Below are positions 1 to 5,968 of a stretch of 5,968 nucleotides of DNA, piece by piece. Origin of the DNA: an uncultured Actinomyces sp. Its GTDB lineage: Bacteria > Actinomycetota > Actinomycetes > Actinomycetales > Actinomycetaceae. Both the position numbers and the translations under genes were made by a program. The stretch is from positions 1 to 5,968 of the forward strand of contig CAKAPY010000093.1 in NCBI GenBank assembly GCA_916719935.1, in the 5' to 3' direction. How positions within the stretch are numbered: the stretch's first letter is position 1; every line of letters begins with the position of its first letter. Under the pieces are notes generated by a model, which had not been told where the DNA came from, ran no database searches, and saw nothing but the letters and a program-made list of their open reading frames with translations.

Positions 1-84
1 TTGTTTCAGGATCGCGCCCCATGTGTCGCAGTGGCGCGCGGAAGTGGGTGGGGTGGCCTCGCGGGAAAGTCCTCGCGGATGTGG

Positions 85-114
85 CTTGCATCTCTGAGAC
101 TGGGGAGGTAGGCT
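85..114 (+). promoter_or_regulatory. Possible tracrRNA promoter
   Basis: TAGGCT at 109-114 fits the loose actinobacterial -10 pattern TAnnnT. TTGCAT at 85-90, 18 bases upstream, is a weak -35 candidate that keeps only the TTG. Transcription would then start near 120-122, almost exactly at the first base of the 14-base anti-repeat core. The competing view is that the tracrRNA starts further upstream and includes GGGGA at 102-106, in which case this hexamer lies inside the RNA. Only the motif match supports the promoter. Confidence 0.3.
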
Positions 115-120
115 GTAAGC

Positions 121-134
121 GATTGATTCCTAGT
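121..134 (+). other. tracrRNA anti-repeat core
   Basis: These 14 bases would form a continuous duplex with the first 14 bases of the crRNA-sense repeat (GCUGGGAAUCAAUC). Twelve pairs are Watson-Crick, and the two G-U wobbles are at repeat positions 1 and 4. Position 15 of the repeat (A) faces C120, which ends the continuous helix. The match fixes the array strand: in type II systems the anti-repeat pairs with the spacer-proximal 5' part of the repeat, which is true here only if crRNAs come from the - strand. Confidence 0.88.
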
Positions 135-183
135 AAGAGCCGACTTGTTAGCGGCTCCGAATGCTCCACTGCATCGCAGTAAC

Positions 184-220
184 ACCGGGTCCTTCTCCGC
201 GAAGGGCCCGGTAATTTTTT
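184..220 (+). terminator. Rho-independent terminator of the tracrRNA
   Basis: ACCGGG at 184-189 pairs with CCCGGT at 207-212. A T-G wobble (190 with 206) continues the stem, and CCTTC (191-195) pairs with GAAGG (201-205), closing a five-base loop. The result is a 12-bp stem followed by TAA overlap and six T residues (215-220). This is a textbook intrinsic terminator and also serves as the last hairpin of the tracrRNA. It ends only 24 bases before the first possible cas9 start codon, so cas9 needs either read-through or a promoter overlapping the hairpin. Confidence 0.9.
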
Positions 221-244
221 AAAGCAGACACAAATGTATGTGCG

Positions 245-3200
245 GTGTGCCACTATGTCTCCATGACTAATTCCTTAGAAAACATTCCGGGTATCCGCTA
301 CCGCGTCGGCATTGACGTCGGCCTTCGTTCAATCGGCTTCTGCGCGATCGAGGTGGATGATGAAGATCATCCGATCCAGATTCTGAACTCCGTCGTGCAC
401 GTGCATGATGCAGGAACTGGTGGACCGGGTGAAATCGACAGCCTGCGGAAGCGATCGGGCATCGCCGCGCGAGCGCGTCGTAGGGGGCGTGCTCAGAAAA
501 AGCGCTTAAAGAGGCTTGATGCTCTCCTGGAAGATCTCGGGTGGGGAGTCGTATCTAATGAAATGCTGGAATCCCACGCGCCTTGGCACGTACGTAAGCG
601 CCTCTTGAATGAATACATCACCGATGAGGTTGAGCGCCGGCAATGCCTGTCGATCGCGGCGGCACATATTGCGCGGCACCGTGGGTGGCGTAACCCCTAT
701 AGCAAGGTTGACACCCTCATGCTGGAGTATGAGCCCAGCGATCGCATGCGCGGCCTAAAAAATAGAGTTGAGGAGCAAACGGGACTTTGCTTTTCGGAAC
801 AAGCGACACAAGGGGAGCTCATAGCGACACTGTTAGAGCATGACAAGGACGTGACTGTTCGCGGCTTTGTGCGTAAAGGTGGCAAGGCGACAAAAGAGCT
901 TGGCGTATTGCAGGGAAAGTACATGCAGTATGATCTCGTAGCCGAACTTCGTCAAATTTGCGTCAAGCAGAAAGTGTCGGATGAAGTCTTCAAGCAGCTA
1001 GTGTCAACGATCTTCTACTCGAAGGAGCCGCAGGCTGATAAGAAGAATCAGCGTAAGCGAGTTGGTATCGATGAGCTTCAGCTTGCGGTAGATCCTCAAG
1101 CTGTAGAGCTACGAGCTGAACGTGCTCATCCGGCATTCCAGAAATTCAAAATCGTTGCGACGCTCGCAAATATGCGTATTCAAGAAGATGGAGTCGGGGA
1201 GCGTGCTCTCAGGCCTGATGAGTTGTGTGCTGTTACTGCCTATCTTCTCGATGAGAGTGGAGTTGGAATACCTACATGGGAGGAAGTGGCAGGTCAGCTT
1301 GGTGTGCCCCGTCATCGGCTACGTGGAGCCTCGAAAGCTTCACTCGAGACCGGCGGTGGACTTAGATATCCACCCTTTGACGAGACAACTGCACGAGTCG
1401 CAGAGTCTGAAATTGACTGGTTGGTTGACTGGTGGATGCAAGCAGATGATGAATCTCGTGGTCATATGATCGACGAGATTTCCAACGGTTGTGGATCAGA
1501 AACAAACGATATTGAAGATGAAGAGGTCATTGAACTCATATCTAGTGCCACCGCGGAAGATACGGCAAAGCTGGAGCTACTTGCAAAGAAGCTGCCGTCG
1601 GGCAGGGCCGCGTACTCTTTAAAGACTCTCCGTGAGGTAACGTCCTCGATCCTAGAGACAGGTGATGACCTCTCTCGGGTTATCGAGCGCCTGTACGGAG
1701 TGGAGCCCGGGTGGGCGCCGACTCCCGCGCCTATCGAAGAGCCGGTTGGAAATCCGAGTGTTGATCGTGTGGTCAAACAAGTTGCTCGATGGCTCAAGTT
1801 TGCCGAAGAGCGATGGGGAATCCCGCAAGCGGTCAATATTGAACATACGCGCGAAGGGCTGAAGTCCGCTTCCCTCCTTGAAGAAGAAAAAGAAAATAGA
1901 ATTAAATACGAGGAGCGTCGCGAAGAGCGCCTTAAGAAAATGTATGCGCAATTGGGGATTAGTGGCCCATTTAGGCGAAGTGAGCAGACGAGATACGAAA
2001 TCCTATATTTGCAAGACTGTACTTGCCTCTATTGTGGTTGTAAAATCGGCTTCGAAACTTTTGAAATCGATCATATTATCCCGCGTGTTGATGCTTCTTC
2101 AGATAGTCGAAGAGAAAATCTGGCTGCAGTGTGTCAAAACTGTAATATTGCCAAAGGTGGGATGCCTTTTGGACAATGGGTGAAACTTAATGACTGTCCA
2201 AATGGAGTGAGTCTCGAAGAAGCTATCAAGAGAGTGAAGAGATGGGATAAAGATCGAGTTGGTTTAACTGAGAAGGCAATGCGCAAGAGGAAAGGCGAAG
2301 TAATTGGCCGGCTCAAGGCGGAGAAGCCCTATGAAGAGTTTGATGGGCGTTCGATGGAATCAGTGGCCTGGATGGCTATCGAATTGAAAAAGCGCATCGA
2401 GGGTCACTTTAACTCAGATTGTGCAACCGGTAAGGTAGTGAAGGTAAATGCCTATAGTGGGCGCCTGACGGCATGTGCGAGGCGAGCTGCTCGTGTTGAT
2501 AAGCGGGTTCGTCTGATTCGTCTGAAGGGTGACAATGGCGATCACAAGAATAGATTCGATCGGCGTAATCATGCAATGGATGCGCTCGTCATTGCACTGA
2601 TGAATCCAGCAGTTGCTCGGACCATTGCAGTTCGTGAAGATCGTCGGGAAGCGCAGCAGTTGACACATGCTTTTGAGTCGTGGAAAAACTTTCTTGGATC
2701 TGAAGAGAGGATGCAGGAGCGTTGGGAATCTTGGATTGGTGACGTTGAGTATGCGTGTGATCGATTGAATGAACTGATTGATGCCGACAAGATCCCGGTC
2801 ACTGAGAACCTTCGACTTCGGAACTCCGGAAAGCTGCATGCCGATCAGCCAGAAAGTTTGAAAAAGGCAAGAAGGGGATCGAAGCGTCCACGCCCTCAAC
2901 GGTATGTGCTTGGCGACGCACTTCCAGCCGACGTGATCAACCGAGTCACTGATCCTGGCTTATGGACTGCTCTTGTACGTGCGCCGGAGTTTGATGACCA
3001 ACTAGGTTTACCAGCAGATCCATCCAGGAGCCTAAGCCTTCGCGGATCACGAATCTCTGCTGATTTCCCGATCAACTACTTCCCAACCGATTCACCTGCT
3101 CTCGCTGTTCAAGGAGGATATGTCGGTCTGGAGTTCCATCATGCTCGCCTGTATCGGATCATGGGGCCGAAAGAGAAAGTAACGTATGCGTTACTTCGGG

Positions 3201-3706
3201 TCTGTGCAATTGATCTGTGCGGCATTGACTGTTCGAATCTATTTTCGGTCGAACTGAAGGAATCGAGCATAAGTATGCGGACAGCAGATCCCAAACTGAA
3301 GGAAGCTATGAAGGAAGGAAACGCTACTCAGATTGGCTGGCTCGTCTTGGGAGACGAGATTCAGATCGATCCTTCGAAGTTTCCTAAGCAATCTATTGGG
3401 AAGTTCCTCGATGAATGTGGTCCTATCTCGAGCTGGAGAGTTTCGGCATTAAATACTCCGTCAAAGATCACCCTCAAGCCACGGCTGCTTTCGAATGAGC
3501 CGCTGCTCAAAGATAGGCATGGGGGGCGTAAGACTAATCTTGTAGCTTCTGAGTGTGTCGAGAAGATTATGAAGAAGACGGGCTGGGTTGTGGAAATTAA
3601 TGCCTTGCTCAAGTCGGGTTCGATTCGCGTTATCCGGCGCAATGCTCTCGGTGAGGTTCGCACATCGCCAAAGTCCGGTCTTCCCATTAGTCGGGACTTG
3701 AGGTAG
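245..3706 (+). CDS. cas9: CRISPR-associated endonuclease Cas9, type II-C
   Basis: This is the RNA-guided effector that cuts both strands of target DNA using crRNA and tracrRNA. RuvC-I is VGIDVGLRSIGF with Asp24 catalytic. An arginine-rich bridge helix starts near residue 66, and the recognition lobe follows with HIARHRGWRNPYSKV at 141-155. RuvC-II has Glu533. In the HNH domain, Asp609-His610 and Asn634 are the active-site residues, with cysteine pairs 594/597 and 630/633 as a probable zinc site. RuvC-III is DRRNHAMDALVIALM with His776 and Asp779. The rest, to residue 1153, is the wedge and PAM-reading region. From memory, AnaCas9 (1101 residues) aligns throughout, with offsets of +7 at RuvC-I, +28 across HNH and +40 at RuvC-III, so the extra length is spread over several small insertions. 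Neither the GTG at 245 nor the in-frame ATG at 263 (1147 residues) has a clear Shine-Dalgarno sequence. All catalytic residues are present, so activity is expected. Confidence 0.97.
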   Translation: MCHYVSMTNSLENIPGIRYRVGIDVGLRSIGFCAIEVDDEDHPIQILNSVVHVHDAGTGGPGEIDSLRKRSGIAARARRRGRAQKKRLKRLDALLEDLGWGVVSNEMLESHAPWHVRKRLLNEYITDEVERRQCLSIAAAHIARHRGWRNPYSKVDTLMLEYEPSDRMRGLKNRVEEQTGLCFSEQATQGELIATLLEHDKDVTVRGFVRKGGKATKELGVLQGKYMQYDLVAELRQICVKQKVSDEVFKQLVSTIFYSKEPQADKKNQRKRVGIDELQLAVDPQAVELRAERAHPAFQKFKIVATLANMRIQEDGVGERALRPDELCAVTAYLLDESGVGIPTWEEVAGQLGVPRHRLRGASKASLETGGGLRYPPFDETTARVAESEIDWLVDWWMQADDESRGHMIDEISNGCGSETNDIEDEEVIELISSATAEDTAKLELLAKKLPSGRAAYSLKTLREVTSSILETGDDLSRVIERLYGVEPGWAPTPAPIEEPVGNPSVDRVVKQVARWLKFAEERWGIPQAVNIEHTREGLKSASLLEEEKENRIKYEERREERLKKMYAQLGISGPFRRSEQTRYEILYLQDCTCLYCGCKIGFETFEIDHIIPRVDASSDSRRENLAAVCQNCNIAKGGMPFGQWVKLNDCPNGVSLEEAIKRVKRWDKDRVGLTEKAMRKRKGEVIGRLKAEKPYEEFDGRSMESVAWMAIELKKRIEGHFNSDCATGKVVKVNAYSGRLTACARRAARVDKRVRLIRLKGDNGDHKNRFDRRNHAMDALVIALMNPAVARTIAVREDRREAQQLTHAFESWKNFLGSEERMQERWESWIGDVEYACDRLNELIDADKIPVTENLRLRNSGKLHADQPESLKKARRGSKRPRPQRYVLGDALPADVINRVTDPGLWTALVRAPEFDDQLGLPADPSRSLSLRGSRISADFPINYFPTDSPALAVQGGYVGLEFHHARLYRIMGPKEKVTYALLRVCAIDLCGIDCSNLFSVELKESSISMRTADPKLKEAMKEGNATQIGWLVLGDEIQIDPSKFPKQSIGKFLDECGPISSWRVSALNTPSKITLKPRLLSNEPLLKDRHGGRKTNLVASECVEKIMKKTGWVVEINALLKSGSIRVIRRNALGEVRTSPKSGLPISRDLR
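3700..3704 (+). promoter_or_regulatory. Ribosome binding site of cas1
   Basis: GAGGT lies six bases before the cas1 ATG at 3711 and overlaps the last codons of cas9. It matches the GAGGT core of the Shine-Dalgarno consensus and supports both the chosen cas1 start and translation coupled to cas9. Confidence 0.65.
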
Positions 3707-3710
3707 TGAC

Positions 3711-4628
3711 ATGAACTCGCAGTGGCGCGTGATTGACCTGTGTGGTTTCGAAGGCGAGCTTCGATCGACGCGAGGCGGAGTGGAGGTGTGCCCTGAGGAG
3801 GGTACGTCGACGATCATTCCCGTCGCTGAGGTTGCAGTCATCCTCGTGGGCATGAAGGTTGCTCTTAGTGCCGCTGTTCTGCATCGGTTGGCCGAGGCTG
3901 ATGTCGCCGTCCTCTTCTGCGATTGGAGAGGTATACCGGAGGGCGGCTGCTACTCGTGGTCAGATCATGGCCGAGTAGCAGCCCGCCACCGAGCGCAGGC
4001 GGAGGTCTCGCTCCCGCGTAAGAAAAATGCATGGGCGCGTCTGGTTCGCGCAAAGATTGAGGGACAAGCCTCGGTTCTGGAGAACCTTGAGATTCGAGGC
4101 AGTGGGGAACTACTCGCGCTCGCGGATCAGGTTCGTTCAGGCGACCCAGGAAACGTTGAGGCGCAAGCTGCTCGCCTGTATTGGTCTCGTGCTCTGGGTA
4201 AGGGGGTCGGGCGTCAGCCCGCTGCAGGCCAACTGATCGGTGCGAACGCCTGCCTGGACTACGGGTATTCCGTGCTTCGTGGACATCTGATGAGGGCTGT
4301 ACTCGCGGCAGGTTTGGCTCCTGCGCTTGGGGTCTTCCACCGAGGCCGAGGCAATGCCTTTGCCCTTGCCGATGATTTGATCGAGCCTTTTAGACCGGCG
4401 ATCGATGAGGTTGCCCTTCAGCTTCCGCCAACTGCGTCCCCTTCGGATCGTTCGGTGAAGCAACATCTCGTGGCTGCTGCGCAGCAGCGTTTTGACGGAG
4501 AAGGGCACGGTATCCCCGCCGTTGCGGAGGCTCTCGCCCAGTCGTTTGGACGCTATGTGGAGGGCGACATCGATCGCCTCAATGTCCTGTCATGGCAGGG
4601 ACCTTCGCGGGTTGGTGTGGGTGAGTAA
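3711..4628 (+). CDS. cas1: CRISPR integrase subunit Cas1, type II
   Basis: Cas1 is the metal-dependent integrase that, with Cas2, inserts new spacers at the first repeat of the array. The 305-residue length is usual. The N-terminal beta-rich domain covers roughly residues 1-85. The helical catalytic domain carries the three expected metal ligands: Glu150 in NVEAQAARLYW, His210 in GVFHRGRGN, and Glu225 in FALADDLIEPFRP. The last motif is a hallmark of the family. The stretch RAKIEGQASVL near residues 113-123 is also typical of type II Cas1. The ATG start is 4 bases after the cas9 stop and has a GAGGT ribosome binding site, so co-translation with cas9 is likely. In type II systems Cas9 and tracrRNA usually take part in choosing spacers with a PAM, which fits this operon. 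No lesion is visible. Confidence 0.97.
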   Translation: MNSQWRVIDLCGFEGELRSTRGGVEVCPEEGTSTIIPVAEVAVILVGMKVALSAAVLHRLAEADVAVLFCDWRGIPEGGCYSWSDHGRVAARHRAQAEVSLPRKKNAWARLVRAKIEGQASVLENLEIRGSGELLALADQVRSGDPGNVEAQAARLYWSRALGKGVGRQPAAGQLIGANACLDYGYSVLRGHLMRAVLAAGLAPALGVFHRGRGNAFALADDLIEPFRPAIDEVALQLPPTASPSDRSVKQHLVAAAQQRFDGEGHGIPAVAEALAQSFGRYVEGDIDRLNVLSWQGPSRVGVGE

Positions 4629-4630
4629 GC

Positions 4631-4951
4631 GTGTCTGATGACGCTATGTGGTGTTTGGTGATGTTCGATCTCCCGGTGGAGACGAAGAAGCAGCGTCGCG
4701 AGGCAGCCCGTTTCCGCAATGACCTTCTGGACTGGGGCTTCTGCATGGTGCAGTTCAGTGTGTACGTGAAGTATTGGCCGACCGGTGGGCAGGATCATGC
4801 GACGCTGCGGGCGATTAAGACTCATCTGCCGGAGGGCGGGCAGGTGCGGGTGCTGGCGTTGACTGACAGGCAGTGGTCGACGGGGCTCCGTTTTGAGAAC
4901 GCGAAGCCTCGGAAGGAGCGTGGCTCGCCTGAGCAGCTCCTGATTTTCTAA
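4631..4951 (+). CDS. cas2: CRISPR adaptation protein Cas2, type II
   Basis: Cas2 is the small ferredoxin-fold dimer that bridges two Cas1 dimers in the spacer integration complex. The 106-residue length is normal for type II. The first strand, WCLVMFDLPVE, contains the conserved Asp13. GFCMVQFSVYVKYWPT and VRVLALTDRQW are the other recognisable family blocks, and the protein ends in EQLLIF, a common Cas2 tail. The GTG start lies 2 bases after the cas1 stop, with a weak GGTGA at 4620-4624. An ATG at 4646 would give a 101-residue protein starting directly at the first strand and cannot be excluded. It is the last gene of the operon, and there is no csn2 or cas4 after it, which supports subtype II-C. 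Confidence 0.95.
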   Translation: MSDDAMWCLVMFDLPVETKKQRREAARFRNDLLDWGFCMVQFSVYVKYWPTGGQDHATLRAIKTHLPEGGQVRVLALTDRQWSTGLRFENAKPRKERGSPEQLLIF

Positions 4952-4954
4952 CGA

Positions 4955-5000
4955 AGATCCCCTGGTTTTCCGCTGTTTTTTAGGGAAAACTAGGGGATCT
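4955..5000. terminator. Long hairpin between cas2 and the array; likely bidirectional terminator
   Basis: Arms of 17 bases at 4955-4971 and 4984-5000 are complementary except for one G-T wobble (G4964 with T4991), with a 12-base loop containing six T residues. The left arm starts 3 bases after the cas2 stop, and the right arm abuts the first base of the terminal repeat. Neither side has a T-tract, so it is not a classic intrinsic terminator, though T-poor hairpins are accepted terminators in actinobacteria. Its place between a + strand operon and a - strand array suggests a transcription stop for both. A structural or boundary role for the array end is an alternative. Confidence 0.65.
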
Positions 5001-5968
5001 CAGTATATCAAAGGGGATTGGTGATTGATTCCCAGCACCGAGTCAGCGGTTGATGCGATGCTGGCAGTATATCAAAGGGGATTGGTGATTGATTCCCAGC
5101 CTGACATTGAGCGCTCGGCCGCCCTCGACAGTATATCAAAGGGGATTGGTGATTGATTCCCAGCCTAGTATCCTAGTATCATTGTGTGCATGCAGTATAT
5201 CAAAGGGGATTGGTGATTGATTCCCAGCTTACCGGCTTCGTAGTCTCGGACGGCGTCAGTATATCAAAGGGGATTGGTGATTGATTCCCAGCTGTGAGTG
5301 CTAGGCGAATGGCGCGCGCGCAGTATATCAAAGGGGATTGGTGATTGATTCCCAGCCATTGCCTATGCTGCCTATGCTGTATTTCAGTATATCAAAGGGG
5401 ATTGGTGATTGATTCCCAGCGAGCGCGTGTAGGACATGCGTAGGCCCGCAGTATATCAAAGGGGATTGGTGATTGATTCCCAGCTCCAAGTCAACGCGCA
5501 TTTGCGCGTCCGCAGTATATCAAAGGGGATTGGTGATTGATTCCCAGCGCGCCAGGTGTGCGCCATGGATTCGCCGCAGTATATCAAAGGGGATTGGTGA
5601 TTGATTCCCAGCCCTGTGCAAGGAGGGTTCCGTCACCCGACAGTATATCAAAGGGGATTGGTGATTGATTCCCAGCAGTAGCGCAGGCGTGTGTTGGGTG
5701 TGATCAGTATATCAAAGGGGATTGGTGATTGATTCCCAGCTGGTGGTTACGCGCCCGCTGTGCTGCGACAGTATATCAAAGGGGATTGGTGATTGATTCC
5801 CAGCCCTTTTAGTTTCCCCCCTTGCCGAGGGCCAGTATATCAAAGGGGATTGGTGATTGATTCCCAGCGAGTGGAACGAAAAGCTCTCGGAGCCTTCAGT
5901 ATATCAAAGGGGATTGGTGATTGATTCCCAGCAACTCGGGGTCCTCGGGAGGGGCGAAGTCAGTATAT
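5001..5968 (-). CRISPR. CRISPR array: 15 complete repeats plus one partial, 15 spacers; continues beyond window
   Basis: The repeat is 36 bases, reading on the + strand from CAGTATATCA to GATTGATTCCCAGC. Complete copies start at 5001 and every 64 bases up to 5897, and a 16th begins at 5961 and is cut by the window edge. All complete copies read as identical, and every spacer is 28 bases and unique. Strand is assigned from the tracrRNA anti-repeat: the crRNA-sense repeat is the reverse complement, starting GCTGGGAATCAATCACC. The array is therefore transcribed towards cas2, and its leader, if one exists, is to the right of the window. The end near cas2 would be the oldest, yet its repeat is not degenerate. 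Spacers look varied and mostly GC-rich. I cannot name their targets without a search. Confidence 0.98.
5002..5010 (-). promoter_or_regulatory. Repeat-embedded extended -10 promoter (first of 15 full copies)
   Basis: On the crRNA-sense strand the last ten bases of each repeat read TGATATACTG, which contains the extended -10 form TGnTATAcT, one base from the bacterial consensus TATAAT. The same site recurs every 64 bases (5066, 5130 and so on to 5898). No good -35 is seen in the repeat. Transcription from it would begin about 5-7 bases into the adjoining spacer, leaving a guide of roughly 22-24 bases followed by the next repeat. Neisseria meningitidis and Campylobacter jejuni II-C repeats carry a -10 in the equivalent place. 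Function here is inferred from motif and position. Confidence 0.6.

Larger units (their letters stand above)
102..220 (+). ncRNA. tracrRNA of the type II-C CRISPR-Cas system
   Basis: This is the trans-activating RNA that pairs with the crRNA repeat and is bound by Cas9 to form the guide complex. Bases 121-134 (GATTGATTCCTAGT) match the last 14 bases of the + strand CRISPR repeat at 12 of 14 positions, and both differences still allow G-U pairs with the crRNA. An upstream GGGGA at 102-106 can pair with UCCCC of the repeat across an asymmetric bulge. After the anti-repeat come a 6-bp stem (GAGCCG 137-142 with CGGCTC 152-157), a short region that can form either ATGC/GCAT (161-164, 171-174) or ACTG/CAGT (168-171, 177-180), and a strong terminator hairpin. 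Position directly upstream of cas9 and the order anti-repeat, stem-loops, terminator are typical. The 3' end is well supported. The 5' end is uncertain, between about 95 and 121. Confidence 0.88.

Noticed and set aside
57..78. Direct repeat CCTCGCGG at 57-64 and 71-78
   Set aside because: An eight-base GC-rich repeat spaced 14 bases apart is easily due to chance. No link to a known operator or to the CRISPR repeat is visible.
1..111. Possible tail of an upstream gene (frame open from base 1 to the TAG at 109-111)
   Set aside because: Only 36 codons, no recognisable protein signature, and other frames are equally open in this GC-rich stretch. It also reaches into the tracrRNA region.
234..266. 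Ten-codon reading frame before cas9 as a leader peptide
   Set aside because: There is no ribosome binding site and no regulatory residue pattern. Its ATGA overlap with the ATG at 263 is mentioned as a finding detail but cannot support a gene call.
1462..1836. Open reading frame on the - strand inside cas9
   Set aside because: It lies wholly within well-supported cas9 coding sequence, its product is serine- and arginine-rich with no recognisable family, and no start signals are evident. The same applies to the other frames overlapping cas9.
4137..4508. Open reading frame on the - strand inside cas1
   Set aside because: It is antisense to the conserved Cas1 catalytic region and has no recognisable domain. 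It is a by-product of GC-rich coding sequence.
4952..5000. A csn2, cas4 or other small fourth gene after cas2
   Set aside because: Only 49 bases separate cas2 from the array, and they form a hairpin with no usable reading frame. This absence supports subtype II-C over II-A or II-B.
5001..5968. Array transcribed on the + strand with the 4952-5000 gap as its leader
   Set aside because: The + strand tracrRNA anti-repeat resembles the + strand repeat and so pairs with - strand crRNA. For + strand crRNA it would match the wrong (3') end of the repeat. The gap is also too short and is occupied by a hairpin. TATATC on the + strand lacks the TG of an extended -10.

Overview
This window holds a nearly complete type II-C CRISPR-Cas locus. 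From left to right it contains a tracrRNA gene (about 102-220, + strand), cas9 (245-3706), cas1 (3711-4628), cas2 (4631-4951), a long hairpin (4955-5000), and a CRISPR array from 5001 that runs off the right edge. There is no csn2, cas4 or other accessory cas gene, and cas2 is followed within 50 bases by the array. That is the minimal three-gene II-C layout.

The host is most likely an actinobacterium, perhaps in or near the Actinomycetaceae. The Cas9 closely resembles, from memory, the Actinomyces naeslundii protein (AnaCas9). It has the same motifs, the same four-cysteine zinc site in the HNH domain and a matching C-terminus. The mixed, fairly GC-rich base composition and GTG starts fit this. 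The genus cannot be fixed from the window alone.

The three cas genes are on the + strand with gaps of only 4 and 2 bases, so they form one operon. The array appears to be read on the opposite (-) strand. The tracrRNA anti-repeat at 121-134 resembles the + strand copy of the repeat, so it can pair only with a crRNA made from the - strand. The repeat on that strand begins GCTGGGAATC, and its far end carries an extended -10 promoter motif, TGATATACT. Each repeat may therefore launch its own short crRNA, as known for II-C systems of Neisseria and Campylobacter. The hairpin between cas2 and the array lies where the two convergent transcription units meet.

The array has 15 complete 36-base repeats, all identical as read, plus 8 bases of a 16th. 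All 15 spacers are exactly 28 bases, giving a strict 64-base period. Bases 1-100 hold no gene I can support, only possible promoter sequence for the tracrRNA. The system looks intact: the Cas9 RuvC and HNH residues, the Cas1 metal-binding residues and the Cas2 aspartate are all present, with no frameshift. I found no wholly new type of system. The points of interest are the repeat-borne promoters, the unusual tracrRNA anti-repeat, and the boundary hairpin.
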